From Streptomyces himastatinicus ATCC 53653 (lineage in GTDB: Bacteria; Actinomycetota; Actinomycetes; Streptomycetales; Streptomycetaceae): 64,000 nucleotides of DNA. Positions 38,163-47,400 of the stretch are shown here, one piece after another. The notes under the pieces were generated by a model that saw nothing but the letters and a program-made list of their open reading frames with translations, did no database searches and was not told where the DNA came from. A program made the position numbers and the translations under genes. The stretch covers positions 7,100,220-7,164,219 of the forward strand of contig NZ_GG657754.1 in the NCBI RefSeq assembly GCF_000158915.1. The letters run 5' to 3'. Every line of letters begins with the position of its first letter. Within the stretch, counting starts at the first letter, position 1.

Positions 38163-41100
38163 CGCAGCGTGATGCGACCGAGGGCGGGACGGCCGAGCGG
38201 ATACCGCCGCATGCGAAGCCGTCGGACGTCATTCCCGGCACGCCGTCGGACATCGAGGACCTGGCCGTCAAGCTGCGCGCGTATGCGGGGGCGTTCAAGG
38301 ACGGATACGACAAGCTGGATGTCTTGTCGTTGATGGACTGGACCGGTGCCGCCTCGGACGGCTTCAAGGACGCGACGAAGAAGCTGCCCAGGGAGCTGGA
38401 GTCGGCACAGACCTACTTCAAGGCGGCGGCGAACGCGCTGGATTCGTACGCGGACAAGCTGCGGTCGGTGCAGAAGCGGGTCAAGCCGATCATCGAGGAC
38501 GCGGACGACGCGCGCGCGAAGTCCAAGAGCTACTGGAACAAGGTCACCGACTACAACGCGGCGGTGGACCGCAAGGACGAGACGCTGCCGGACCGTCCGC
38601 CGGAGGACGATCCGGGGATGTCCGCGCTGGAGGGCTGCTACAAACGGCTGGACAAACTCGAGGGCGAGCTGAAGCTGGTCGTCGACGCGGCCAAACGGAA
38701 AATCGACAAGGCTGCGGAGAAAGCCCCCAACAAGCCCCCGGGCCCCAGCGGCATGCAGAGGTTCAAGGACTTCCTCGGCGGCACGGGCGACACCCTGGGC
38801 AGCTGGTACGAGGGCTTCGACGACATGGTCCACGACGGGCCCGACGGCGTCGGGCTGCGGCTGGCGGGCACCGTCGACGGTGCCGTCTACGCCGCCCAGC
38901 ACCCCAAGGAGTTCGCCAAGGCCGCCGTCAACTGGGACGAATGGCAGAAGAACCCCGCCCGCGCCGCCGGCCAGCTCACCCCCGACCTCCTCCTGGCCCT
39001 GGCCACCGGCGGCACCGGAACCGCACGCCGCGGTGCCAGCGTGGCCAAGAGCGCCGCCCAGCGCCTCGCCGGCCGCGAACGCGGACTGCGCCGCGACGGC
39101 AGCGCCCGCGAGCACGCCGAAGCGGACCCGAAGAAGAACTCCATCTCGGACGGCGAGAAGAAGTGCGATGGCGATCCGATCGACGTCGCGACCGGCGAGA
39201 TGGTCATGTCCGCCACCGACGTCACCCTGCCGGGTGCGCTGCCCCTGGTGCTGGAGCGGCACTATGTCTCGGGCCACCCGTGCGGTGGCTGGTTCGGCCG
39301 CACCTGGGCCGGCACGCTCGATCAGCGCTTGGAGCTCGATGACAAGGGCGTCGTCTACATCGCCGACGACGGCATGCTGCTCACCTACCCGGTGCCGAAG
39401 CCGGATGTCCCCGTGCTGCCCACCCACGGGCCGCGCTGGCCGTTGCACTGGGACGGCAAACCGGACGGCACGTTCACCGTCACCGCCCCCGAACGCAACC
39501 GCACCCTGCACTTCGCGCCCCTCCCGGCAGGCGGCCGGGAACTGGCCCTGACCGCGATCACCGACCGCACCGGGACCGGCGACCGCATCGACATCGCCTA
39601 CGACACCCACGGCGCGCCCACGCAGGTCACCCACTCCGGCGGCTACCGCATCGCCGTAGACACCGACCCGCAGCTCCTGCGCGTCACCGCTCTGCGGCTG
39701 CTGCACGGCCGGGAGCATGAGCAGAGCACGACGCTGATCTCCTTCGGCTACAACCAGGCCGGAGACCTGACCGAGGTCAACAACTCCACCGGGCTGCCGC
39801 TGCGGTACCAGTACGACGACGAGCACCGCATCACCTCCTGGACCGACCGCAACGGCACCTGCTTCGCCTACGTCTACGACCACCGCGGCCGGGTCCTGCG
39901 CACCATCGGCCCCGACGGCAACATGTCCGGCCGTCTCCACTACGACACAGCCGCCCGCACCACCCGCTACACCGACTCCCAGGGCAACACCACCACCTAC
40001 GTCTGCAACGAGGCGTACAAGGTGATCGCGGAGACGGACCCGCTGGGCAACACCACCCGCACCGAGTGGGATCCCGGCAACCGCCACCCCGTCGCCGTCA
40101 CCGACCCGTTGGGCCACACCACCCGCTACCGCTACGACGACGATGAACGGCTCATCGCCGTCGAGCGCCCCGACGGCACGGTGGCCGAAGCCGTCTACGA
40201 CGCCTGGGGCCTGCCGCTGGAAATCCGCGAGCCGAGCGGCTCGACCTGGCGCCACACCTACGACGACCGCGGGGCCCGCACCGCCACCACCGACCCCACC
40301 GGCGCCACCACCCACTACGCCTACAACGCGCGCGGACACCTCACCGCCATCACCGACGCCCTGGGCCACACCACCGAGGTCATCCCCAACCCGGCGGGTC
40401 TACCGGTCGCGGTCACCGACCCGCTGGGCCAGACCACCGAGGTCCGCCGGGGTCCACACGGCCGCATCACCGCCGTCACCGACCCCCTGGGACATACGAC
40501 CCGCCACGGCTGGACCATCGAAGGCAAACCCGCATGGCGCGAGGCCCCCGACGGCACCCGGGAGGCATGGCAGTGGGACACCGAGGGCAACCTCGTCACC
40601 CACACCGACGCCGCGGGCCACACCACCACCCATACCCACACGCACTTCGACCTCCCCGCCACCCGCACCGACCCCGACGGCGCCCACTACGCCTTCACCT
40701 ACGACACCGAGCTACGCCTCACCACCGTCACCAACCCCCAGGGCCTGACCTGGGACTACACCTACGACGCGGCGGGCCGCCTCACCGCCGAGACCGACTT
40801 CAACGGCCGTACGCTCGCGTACACCCACGACGCGGCCGGAAACCTGCTGTCCCGCACCAACGGCGCCGGTGAAACCCTGCACTTCACCCGCGACGACCTC
40901 GGCCGCACCGTCGAACAACGCACAGACACCGGCGAGACCACCACCTTCGCCTGCAACCCCGCAGGCCAACTGCTGCAAGCGGCCAACGCGGACGCGGAGC
41001 TGACCATCGAGCGGGACGCCCTGGGCCGCGTCCTGTCGGAAACGGTCAACGGCCGCAGCGTGTCCTACGCGTACGACGCGACAGGTCGCCGCACCCAGCG

Positions 41101-42571
41101 CACCACCCCTAGCGGCCTTCGGACTCAGTGGACCTACGACCCCGCAGGCCGCCCCACCCACCTCGACAACGGCTCAGGTGCCCTGTCCTTCACTTACGAC
41201 GCGGCGGGCCGTGAAACGGAACGCCGTCTGGGCGACGGCGTCACCCTCACCCAGACCTGGGACACCTCCGACCGCCTCACCACCCAGACCCTCACCCGCG
41301 CCCCGCAGGCCGCCGACAGCCTCCTCCAGCACCGCTCGTACGCGTACCGCGCGGACGGCTACCTCACCGAGATCCGCGAACTCACCTCCGGTACGCGCCG
41401 CTTCGACCTCGACCCGGCCGGCCGCGTGACCGCCGTCCACGCCCACGGCTGGACCGAGACCTACGCCTACGACACGGCGGGCAACCTCACCCACGCCACG
41501 GCCCCGGACCACGAAACCCCTGGCGACCGGAGCTTCACCGGCACGATCATCCACCGCGCGGGCCGCACCACCTACGAACACGACGCCCAGGGCCGCCTGA
41601 CCCGCCGCACCCGCAAACTCCTCAATGGCCAGACCCGCACCTGGACCTACACCTGGAACGCTGAAGACCGCCTGGTCAAAGCCACCACCCCCGATGGCCC
41701 CGAGTGGGCATACGCCTACGACCCCCTGGGCCGCCGCATATCCAAACACCGCCTCACCGAGGACGGCACCGCGGCCGACGCCCTGCACTTCACCTGGGAA
41801 GACACCCGCCTGGCGGAACAGTCCACCCCGGACGGGGTCCACACCACCTGGGACTACACCCCGGGCACCCACCGCCCCCTCACCCAGACCAACCGTGACC
41901 TGGGCACGTCCCGCTTCCACGCCGTCATCACGGACCTGGTGGGCACCCCCACCGAACTGGTCACCCCCGATGGCCACCTCGCCCGGCAAACCCGCACCAC
42001 CCTCTGGGGCACCCCCCTCCCCGCCCCACCATCCGCCACGGACTGCCCCCTCCGCTTCCCCGGCCAATACGCCGACCCCGAAACGGGCCTGTACTACAAC
42101 TACTTCCGCCACTACGACCCCGAAACGGCCCGCTACGCTACCCCGGACCCTCTTGGCCTAGAGCCGTACCCCAACCACCACTCCTACACCCCCAATCCAT
42201 ACACCTGGCTTGATCCTCTCGGTCTGGCTTGCAAGAAAAAGCCAACCAGCGAACTAAACTGGAATACCAAGAGCCGCCCGACATTCGGTCATAGCTTCAG
42301 CGAACACGGCGCCGGCGCGAAGAATACGCAAAGCTTGACGGATCGTGCCCGCAGTACTGAGAATCCTCAGGGGCAGTGGCTGGACAATGACAAGGCCCTG
42401 GACCTTCTTAAGTCCCACCATGACCCTAATGCCGGAGTGCGCGAGGTGGAGATTCCGAAGGGGATGGGGCAAGTTATCATGCCTGACGGCAGGATAGTAG
42501 AAGCAACCCACGCTAGGTTGGTCCCCAAGCCGGATGGGACCTATAAGACTGCATTTCCGATCGTGAAGTGA
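38159..42571 (+). CDS. RHS/YD-repeat polymorphic toxin with WXG-like N-terminus and low-GC C-terminal toxin domain
   Basis: A 1470-residue protein. Residues ~20-190 form a helical hairpin with the WxG motif DWTGAASDGF, typical of type VII export. A DUF6531 segment begins near 334 (DPIDVATGEMVMSATDV). YD repeats (YDxxGRxx) fill ~470-1290 and would form the hollow RHS cocoon. The core ends at ~1298-1335 with FPGQYADPETGLYYNYFRHYDPETARYATPDPLGL. The last ~115 residues (GHSFSEHGAGAKNTQS onward) are a separate tip with His residues and ~50-55% GC, probably an RNase-type effector, but the family is not certain. It ends by overlapping the immunity gene. Confidence 0.88.
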   Translation: MTQRDATEGGTAERIPPHAKPSDVIPGTPSDIEDLAVKLRAYAGAFKDGYDKLDVLSLMDWTGAASDGFKDATKKLPRELESAQTYFKAAANALDSYADKLRSVQKRVKPIIEDADDARAKSKSYWNKVTDYNAAVDRKDETLPDRPPEDDPGMSALEGCYKRLDKLEGELKLVVDAAKRKIDKAAEKAPNKPPGPSGMQRFKDFLGGTGDTLGSWYEGFDDMVHDGPDGVGLRLAGTVDGAVYAAQHPKEFAKAAVNWDEWQKNPARAAGQLTPDLLLALATGGTGTARRGASVAKSAAQRLAGRERGLRRDGSAREHAEADPKKNSISDGEKKCDGDPIDVATGEMVMSATDVTLPGALPLVLERHYVSGHPCGGWFGRTWAGTLDQRLELDDKGVVYIADDGMLLTYPVPKPDVPVLPTHGPRWPLHWDGKPDGTFTVTAPERNRTLHFAPLPAGGRELALTAITDRTGTGDRIDIAYDTHGAPTQVTHSGGYRIAVDTDPQLLRVTALRLLHGREHEQSTTLISFGYNQAGDLTEVNNSTGLPLRYQYDDEHRITSWTDRNGTCFAYVYDHRGRVLRTIGPDGNMSGRLHYDTAARTTRYTDSQGNTTTYVCNEAYKVIAETDPLGNTTRTEWDPGNRHPVAVTDPLGHTTRYRYDDDERLIAVERPDGTVAEAVYDAWGLPLEIREPSGSTWRHTYDDRGARTATTDPTGATTHYAYNARGHLTAITDALGHTTEVIPNPAGLPVAVTDPLGQTTEVRRGPHGRITAVTDPLGHTTRHGWTIEGKPAWREAPDGTREAWQWDTEGNLVTHTDAAGHTTTHTHTHFDLPATRTDPDGAHYAFTYDTELRLTTVTNPQGLTWDYTYDAAGRLTAETDFNGRTLAYTHDAAGNLLSRTNGAGETLHFTRDDLGRTVEQRTDTGETTTFACNPAGQLLQAANADAELTIERDALGRVLSETVNGRSVSYAYDATGRRTQRTTPSGLRTQWTYDPAGRPTHLDNGSGALSFTYDAAGRETERRLGDGVTLTQTWDTSDRLTTQTLTRAPQAADSLLQHRSYAYRADGYLTEIRELTSGTRRFDLDPAGRVTAVHAHGWTETYAYDTAGNLTHATAPDHETPGDRSFTGTIIHRAGRTTYEHDAQGRLTRRTRKLLNGQTRTWTYTWNAEDRLVKATTPDGPEWAYAYDPLGRRISKHRLTEDGTAADALHFTWEDTRLAEQSTPDGVHTTWDYTPGTHRPLTQTNRDLGTSRFHAVITDLVGTPTELVTPDGHLARQTRTTLWGTPLPAPPSATDCPLRFPGQYADPETGLYYNYFRHYDPETARYATPDPLGLEPYPNHHSYTPNPYTWLDPLGLACKKKPTSELNWNTKSRPTFGHSFSEHGAGAKNTQSLTDRARSTENPQGQWLDNDKALDLLKSHHDPNAGVREVEIPKGMGQVIMPDGRIVEATHARLVPKPDGTYKTAFPIVK

Positions 42572-43059
42572 GTGTGTCGATGAAACTTCAGATGTCTGTG
42601 ACGCCTCCGTCGAACTCTGTCAGGCTGACCCCAGACTTCGAACTTGACGAAGACTATGAATCTCTGGTTATGGACGTTTGCCAACTCCTGTCGCAGACAG
42701 ACTGTCGATTTCATGTGTCTGGCTTTGGTCAAGACTCGTGGCCGGTGGATATTTCCTACGACCTTTCATCGGCCATCGAGCAGCTACCAGAAGCGCTGGA
42801 ATCTCTGCAGCGCGGCCTTCCTGCAAAGATTGACTTCTATGGGCAGGGAATTGAGCGACTTGTCACGTTCACTCCTGGCAGGAAGTCGGTGATCATCAAG
42901 TGCACCTCCAATACTGCGTGGGCCCCTGACCCGGATACAGAAGAGGTATCTCTAGGAAAGGTAGAAGGCATGCTCGTCGCGTTCGCGCGCGACTTTAAAA
43001 TCTCCTTGGAGCGAGCATGCCCAGACGTTGCAGCTCTAGATTTCTTCGCTGGCTGGTGA
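42568..43059 (+). CDS. Putative immunity protein for the RHS toxin
   Basis: A 163-residue acidic protein directly after the toxin; the GTG start overlaps the toxin stop (GTGA), with ATG 42580 as alternative. Codon use is unlike the window: GC is about 48-50%, with many A/T third positions. No known immunity family was recognised by eye; the fold appears alpha/beta (RLTPDFELDEDYESLVMDVCQLL; IDFYGQGIERLVTF). Position, size, coupling and matching low GC support its pairing with the toxin tip. Confidence 0.75.
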   Translation: MSVSMKLQMSVTPPSNSVRLTPDFELDEDYESLVMDVCQLLSQTDCRFHVSGFGQDSWPVDISYDLSSAIEQLPEALESLQRGLPAKIDFYGQGIERLVTFTPGRKSVIIKCTSNTAWAPDPDTEEVSLGKVEGMLVAFARDFKISLERACPDVAALDFFAGW

Positions 43060-43060
43060 A

Positions 43061-43271
43061 CAATCTAGGCGCTGTTGGCAGGTGTCGGCCCAGGATTGGT
43101 CACGGCGAAGGATTAAAGCTGCGGCACTCGCATTGGGGCATCTGGCCAGGAATCATGGTTGTGTCGGCGATGCAGCCGTGGCTGCGGTGGAGGCCCTCAC
43201 GGACGACGCGGCCCTGTCCGGTGCCCCAGGATGCACGTGAAGACGTCGAGATCTTCACACGCCCGAAGTGA
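43061..43271 (+). pseudogene. Remnant of a second (HEAT-repeat) immunity gene
   Basis: After the immunity stop the frame reads WQVSAQDWSRRRIKAAALALGHLARNHG and AVAAVEALTDDAALSGA, then, one base shifted, QDAREDVEIFTRPK and a stop at 43269-43271. This is the end of the HEAT-type proteins commonly found as immunity proteins in Streptomyces. One extra C in the run 43224-43227 breaks it, and no start codon or N-terminal half is present. It overlaps the end of the convergent AraC gene by 17 bases. Confidence 0.6.
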
Positions 43272-44070
43272 GCGCAATCCCCGTGCGGGCGTACCGGCCC
43301 GGGGCCACCCCCACGACCCGCTTGAAGTGGCGCGTCAGGTGGGACTGGTCGTAGAGGCCCACCGCGGTCGCCACCTCGCCCGGCGGCCGGCCGTCGAGGA
43401 GGAGGCGACGGGCGAGGTCGATGCGGCGGGAGGTGACGTACTGGTGCGGGGCGATGCCGTACGCGGTGCTGAAGGCGCGTACGAGGTGGGTGGGGTGGGC
43501 GTGGAGGAGGCGGGCGGCCTCTTCCAGGGTGGGGGCTTCGACGTAGCGCTCGTCGAGGAGGTCCCGCAGGTTCTGGGCGATGCCGCGGTCGGGCACCGCG
43601 CCCGCGACGGTCAGCCCGGGGCGCAGGTGTTCGCGGAGGCGCTGGCTGATGAGGGCGAGGCGGCTCTCCGCCTCGAGTTCGTCCCCCGGGGTGGCGAGGG
43701 CGGCGTGCAGCTGGGCGATGCGTCGGCGCAGGAGGGGATCGGTGAGGTCCGGGCCGTCGACCGCCGGTCCGATGTAGCTCGCGTCCAGCTGGGTCAGGTC
43801 GAGGTAGATCACGCGCTTGCGGAAGCCGTGGGCGGTGGCGGGTGAGCCGTTGTGGGGGACCTGCGGCGGCAGCAGGCTGACGGTGTCGTTGGGGGTGCCG
43901 CGTTCATGGCGGTCCAGGTCGTAGCGGACCGCACCGTCGTCGACGATCAGCAGGGTCCAGGCGTCGTGGACGTGCATGGGGTACGCGTGCTCGGTGAAAT
44001 GGGCGTGGAAGACCTCGCTGACGCCCGGGACCGACGGGCGCCAGGCAGAGATTTCCTGTCGGGACGCCAT
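43255..44070 (-). CDS. AraC-family transcriptional regulator with cupin-type sensor domain
   Basis: A 271-residue protein. The N-terminal AraC ligand domain contains HAYPMHVHDAWTLLIVDDGAV, a cupin histidine pattern. The C-terminal double helix-turn-helix includes TLEEAARLLHAHPTHLVRAFSTAYGIAPHQYVTSRRIDLARRLLL and VATAVGLYDQSHLTRHFKRVVGVAPGRY. ATG 44070 (MASRQEI) is preferred to an upstream ATG. It is divergent from the DUF2000 gene, with 49 bases between them, so probably controls both. Confidence 0.9.
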   Translation of the reverse strand: MASRQEISAWRPSVPGVSEVFHAHFTEHAYPMHVHDAWTLLIVDDGAVRYDLDRHERGTPNDTVSLLPPQVPHNGSPATAHGFRKRVIYLDLTQLDASYIGPAVDGPDLTDPLLRRRIAQLHAALATPGDELEAESRLALISQRLREHLRPGLTVAGAVPDRGIAQNLRDLLDERYVEAPTLEEAARLLHAHPTHLVRAFSTAYGIAPHQYVTSRRIDLARRLLLDGRPPGEVATAVGLYDQSHLTRHFKRVVGVAPGRYARTGIALTSGV

Positions 44071-44119
44071 GCAAAGAACGTACAAGACGACGGAGGCCGG
44101 CAGCCGTCAGTCTCGAAGC

Positions 44120-44569
44120 ATGAGAACGAGTGAGGAGAACGGGGCGGAGAGCGCTCCCGTTCGGTTCGACACGAAGATCGCCGTACTGCTGCGCGACGAC
44201 CTGGAGACCTGGCAGCGGCTGAATGTGACCGCGTTCCTCGTCAGCGGGCTAGGCACCGCGGCCCCCGAGGTGATCGGCGACCCGTACGCGGATGCCGACG
44301 GGACCGCGTATCTGTCGATGTTCCGCCAGCCCGTGCTGGTCTTCGAGGGGACGAAGGAGACGCTGACCACGGCGCACGGTCGGGCGCTGTCCCGCGCGCT
44401 GCCGAGGGCCGTGTTCACCTCGGATCTGTTCAGCACGGGCAACGACCGGGACAACCGGGCGGCCGTACGGGCGGTGGGCACCGACCAGCTCGACCTGGTG
44501 GGGCTGGCGGTCTACGGGCCGCGCAACGCGGTGGACAAGGTTCTCAAGGGCGCGCGGATGCACCACTGA
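44120..44569 (+). CDS. DUF2000 family protein
   Basis: A 149-residue protein. FDTKIAVLLRDDLETWQRLNVTAFLVSGL and YADADGTAYLSMFRQPVLVFEG are typical of DUF2000, whose fold resembles peptidyl-tRNA hydrolase 2 but whose function is unknown. Divergent AraC/DUF2000 gene pairs occur in many bacteria, suggesting the regulator controls this gene. Confidence 0.85.
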   Translation: MRTSEENGAESAPVRFDTKIAVLLRDDLETWQRLNVTAFLVSGLGTAAPEVIGDPYADADGTAYLSMFRQPVLVFEGTKETLTTAHGRALSRALPRAVFTSDLFSTGNDRDNRAAVRAVGTDQLDLVGLAVYGPRNAVDKVLKGARMHH

Positions 44570-44599
44570 GCAGGCCGACCGTGAGGCCGGCCGGCCTGC
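44570..44599. terminator. Bidirectional hairpin between convergent genes
   Basis: GCAGGCCG (44570-44577) and CGGCCTGC (44592-44599) are perfectly complementary and lie between the ends of two convergent genes. Confidence 0.55.
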
Positions 44600-44605
44600 C
44601 TCTCG

Positions 44606-45283
44606 CTACGTGAACTTCGCGGTGACGGCGCGGACGAGTTCGGGAGTCACCTTGTCGCGCCAGTCGAAGGGTGCCGCGTCCGGCATACCTTCGAACGTCG
44701 CGGTGGTCTGCCCGCCGACCGTGAACAGGAGCGGGCCCTTGCGGCACGTCCAGTTCTGGTCGATGGCGAAGGCCATGACGCACTTGTCCGCCCCGTCCGT
44801 ACCCTCACTGGAGTTGGTTCCCGGCGCGCCACGCTCGAAGTAGTCGGCTATCAGTTTGGGGTCGGCCACGGCGTCGATGCGGACCCAGGCCTGGGTCGCG
44901 CTGTACGTCTCGCCCGGTAGCCGCATGACGTAGTCGCACTCGCCGTAAGGGGCCCGGTTGCTCTCCTTCCATGAGGAGTCCGCGCGGAAGTCCTTGATCG
45001 GGAGGGCGGCGACCGGGCGACCGGCCTGCTGGATCTCTTCGGCGTCCGGAAGGATCGCCGCGATGTCCTCTTGGGTCACCAAGGAGCAGGCGTCCGGCCA
45101 CTCGTCGGCAGGCAGGATCTTTCCGTCCTTCAGCGTGGGCACGTTGGCGGCCGTGCCCCGCGACGGGGCCTTCCCGACGGATGTCTCCTCGGCAGCAGGG
45201 GAGATCAGGAGGGTCGTCAGAACGGAGGCGGAGGCCACCAGGACGCCGAAGAGGGTGAACTGGCCGATGCGCTTTTTCTTCAC
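44606..45283 (-). CDS. Membrane-anchored protein resembling DUF3558 lipoproteins
   Basis: A 225-residue protein. VKKKRIGQFTLFGVLVASASVLTTLLIS is a basic N-terminus plus one transmembrane segment; no lipobox Cys follows. The external domain starts DACSLVTQEDIAAILPDAEEI, similar to the DUF3558 pattern seen in actinobacterial lipoproteins, with later Cys in GECDYVM, DKCVMAF and WTCRKG. GTG 45283 is 7 bases after AGGA; longer starts add an Arg/Pro-rich stretch without conservation. Function unknown. Confidence 0.65.
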   Translation of the reverse strand: MKKKRIGQFTLFGVLVASASVLTTLLISPAAEETSVGKAPSRGTAANVPTLKDGKILPADEWPDACSLVTQEDIAAILPDAEEIQQAGRPVAALPIKDFRADSSWKESNRAPYGECDYVMRLPGETYSATQAWVRIDAVADPKLIADYFERGAPGTNSSEGTDGADKCVMAFAIDQNWTCRKGPLLFTVGGQTTATFEGMPDAAPFDWRDKVTPELVRAVTAKFT

Positions 45284-45500
45284 GAGGCCGTCCTGCCCCA
45301 CGGGCCCGGACCGAAGCGTGTTCGTGGCGATCTTCCCAGAGGCTTCACGCCGGGCGTGCATGGCGGCCGACGAGCCGCCGGGCCCAGTCCGGCGAGCGGG
45401 GGCCGGCCGGGAGGGCGCGCCGACGCCGCGGTCATGGCGGACACGACGCGATGTCTCACCATGATCAGCAATCAGGGGACAGCCGCTTAGCCTGAGGATC

Positions 45501-45983
45501 ATGGAATTCGCGAGGGCTGATTGGGACCCGGAACTGCATGGGTTCCGGGTCGATCCGTCCGCCTATCTGGCGGAGCTGCCGCGGCTGCGGGCGGCTCTGC
45601 CGCCCGGCGCGTGGGCGTTCGCTTCCGACGAGGGGCACTATCGCCTCGGGAGCGGCACCAGGTGTGTGAAGGACCTGGGGCTGGCCGGGGTCGACATCCC
45701 CGGGGGCAAGGACAGCGGGCTGACGCTCGCTTTCGTGCCGAGCAAGTGGAAGCACGACGCGGGGCTGCGCATCCGCTACACCGGAGTGCGGCACTTCTCG
45801 ATCACGTACAAGCACGCCATCGACTGGATGGAGACGGATACGGTCCTGCTCGACGAGATCCTTCCGCATGACGCCGGATGCAGCCATGAGATCGTCCTGA
45901 CCGATGCGGTGATCATCGTCCACTGCCGGGATCTGGCAGCCGTCTGGGGCGGCGTGGGATCCTCTGGGCGTGAATCTGGATGA
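45501..45983 (+). CDS. Hypothetical protein
   Basis: A 160-residue protein beginning MEFARADWDPELHGFRVDPSAYLAELPRLRAALPPGAW, with later LTLAFVPSKWKHDAGLRIRYTGVRHFSI and an acidic C-terminal half (DEILPHDAGCSHEIVLTDAVIIVHCRDL). Soluble, no membrane segment. Not recognised. Its end overlaps the next gene by 14 bases. An immunity-like role is possible given its size, but nothing shows it. Confidence 0.6.
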   Translation: MEFARADWDPELHGFRVDPSAYLAELPRLRAALPPGAWAFASDEGHYRLGSGTRCVKDLGLAGVDIPGGKDSGLTLAFVPSKWKHDAGLRIRYTGVRHFSITYKHAIDWMETDTVLLDEILPHDAGCSHEIVLTDAVIIVHCRDLAAVWGGVGSSGRESG

Positions 45984-46401
45984 CCTGGTCCGGTTGCGGC
46001 GGGCGCGGGACCGGATGGACCGGGACTACGCGCAGCCGCTCGACGTCCCGGCGCTGGCCCGCGGGGCGCTGATGTCGACGGGGCACTTCGCGCGGAGCTT
46101 CCGGGACGCGTTCGGGGAGACGCCGTACAGCTACCTGATGACGCGCAGGATCGAGCGGGCCAAGGCGTTGCTGCGGCGGGGGGACCTGTCGGTGACGGAG
46201 GTCTGCTTCGCGGTCGGGTGTACGTCGCTGGGGTCGTTCAGCTCGCGGTTCACGGAGCTGGTGGGGGAGAGCCCGAGTGCGTACCGGGCGCGCGATCATG
46301 AGCACGGTGCGGAGATTCCGGCGTGTGTCGCCAAGGTCTTCACCAGACCGGTCAGGGATCCGGTCAGGAATGGAGAAGCGAAGCCCGCTTCCCGGCCGTA
46401 G
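45970..46401 (+). CDS. AraC-family regulator, DNA-binding domain only
   Basis: A 143-residue protein starting at GTG 45970. It is essentially just the double helix-turn-helix: LDVPALARGALMSTGHFARSFRDAFGETPYSYLMTRRIERAKALL and VTEVCFAVGCTSLGSFSSRFTELVGESPSAYRAR. There is no ligand domain. It is directly followed by a VOC-domain gene (10 bases), a common pairing in Streptomyces where the AraC protein regulates the glyoxalase-like enzyme. Confidence 0.88.
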   Translation: MNLDDLVRLRRARDRMDRDYAQPLDVPALARGALMSTGHFARSFRDAFGETPYSYLMTRRIERAKALLRRGDLSVTEVCFAVGCTSLGSFSSRFTELVGESPSAYRARDHEHGAEIPACVAKVFTRPVRDPVRNGEAKPASRP

Positions 46402-46411
46402 CGTGACAGAC

Positions 46412-46831
46412 ATGAACACCAACATCACGCTTTCGACCTGCTTCATCGCCGTCGACGACCATGACAAGGCGCTCGAGTTCTACCGCGACATCCTGGGCCT
46501 GGAGGTGCGCCAGGACGTCGGTTTCGAGGGGATGCGCTGGGTGACCGTGGGCTCGCCGTCGCAGCCGGACGTCAACATCGTCCTCGAACCGCCCGCCGCG
46601 AACCCCAACGCCTCGCCCGCCGACAAGCAGGCCATGGCGGAACTGCTCGCCAAGGGCATGCTGCGCGGGGTCCTCTTCGCCACCGACGACGTCGACGCCA
46701 CGTTCGAGCACATCCGGGCGGCGGGCGGCGAGGTGTTGCAGGAGCCGATCGACCAGCCGTACGGCGTGCGGGACTGCGCTTTCCGCGATCCGGCGGGGAA
46801 CCTGCTGCGGTTCAACCAGCCGAAGCGCTAG
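46412..46831 (+). CDS. VOC (glyoxalase/bleomycin-resistance) superfamily protein
   Basis: A 139-residue protein. Two beta-alpha-beta-beta-beta units: STCFIAVDDHDKALEFYRDILGLEVRQDVG and GVLFATDDVDATFEHIRAAGGEVLQEPIDQPYGVRDCAFRDPAGNLLRF. The family comprises metal-dependent glyoxalases, dioxygenases and antibiotic-binding proteins; the substrate cannot be named. An in-frame GTG at 46403 would add three residues. Confidence 0.87.
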   Translation: MNTNITLSTCFIAVDDHDKALEFYRDILGLEVRQDVGFEGMRWVTVGSPSQPDVNIVLEPPAANPNASPADKQAMAELLAKGMLRGVLFATDDVDATFEHIRAAGGEVLQEPIDQPYGVRDCAFRDPAGNLLRFNQPKR

Positions 46832-46870
46832 CGGACAGCAAGGACAGCCAGGCCCCCGGTGGGGTAGCGG

Positions 46871-47290
46871 TCAGCCGGTCGCCGGGGCCGCGCAGTCGCC
46901 GCAGGTGCCGAAGATCTCGATCGTGTGGGCGACGTCCACGAAGCCGTGCTCGGCGGCGATCGCGTCGGCCCACTTCTCGACCGCCGGCCCCTCGACCTCG
47001 ACCGCCTTGCCGCAGGAGCGGCAGACGAGGTGGTGGTGGTGCTCCTCGCTGTTGCAGCGGCGGTAGACGGCCTCGCCCTCGGTGGTGCGCAGGACGTCGA
47101 CCTCGCCGGCGTCGGCGAGGGACTGGAGGGTGCGGTAGACGGTGGTCAGGCCGACCGAGTCGCCCCGGTGCTTGAGCATGTCGTGAAGCTCCTGCGCACT
47201 GCGGAACTCGTCCACCTCGTCCAGCGCCGCCGCCACCGCCGCGCGCTGCCTGGTGGACCGGCCGCGTACTGGGGGACCCGCGGTCGCCAC
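46871..47290 (-). CDS. zur: Zinc uptake regulator Zur (Fur family)
   Basis: A 139-residue Fur-family repressor. The winged helix is in VRGRSTRQRAAVAAALDEVDEFRSAQELHDMLKHRGDSVGLTTVYRTLQSLADAGEVD. Zinc sites are visible in EEHHHHLVCRSCGKAVEVEG and the C-terminal CGDC pair. In Streptomyces Zur senses Zn(II) and represses the znu uptake genes. GTG 47290 follows GAGGAGG by 5 bases and gives the known N-terminus. It lies downstream of znuBCA in the same direction. Confidence 0.93.
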   Translation of the reverse strand: MATAGPPVRGRSTRQRAAVAAALDEVDEFRSAQELHDMLKHRGDSVGLTTVYRTLQSLADAGEVDVLRTTEGEAVYRRCNSEEHHHHLVCRSCGKAVEVEGPAVEKWADAIAAEHGFVDVAHTIEIFGTCGDCAAPATG

Positions 47291-47400
47291 AGCTGCCTCC
47301 TCAACCTCACTTGCCCGTAGCGCTCTGTCTGCCGCTCTGTCTGCTTGGCCATTGTGCCAGCTAACGGATCCGCTACGGACTAGCTGTGGATGACTCCGTG

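Noticed and set aside
38111-40369. 752-codon minus-strand frame over the RHS gene
   Set aside because: It has Val/Gly/Asp-rich repeats that simply mirror the YD repeats on the plus strand.
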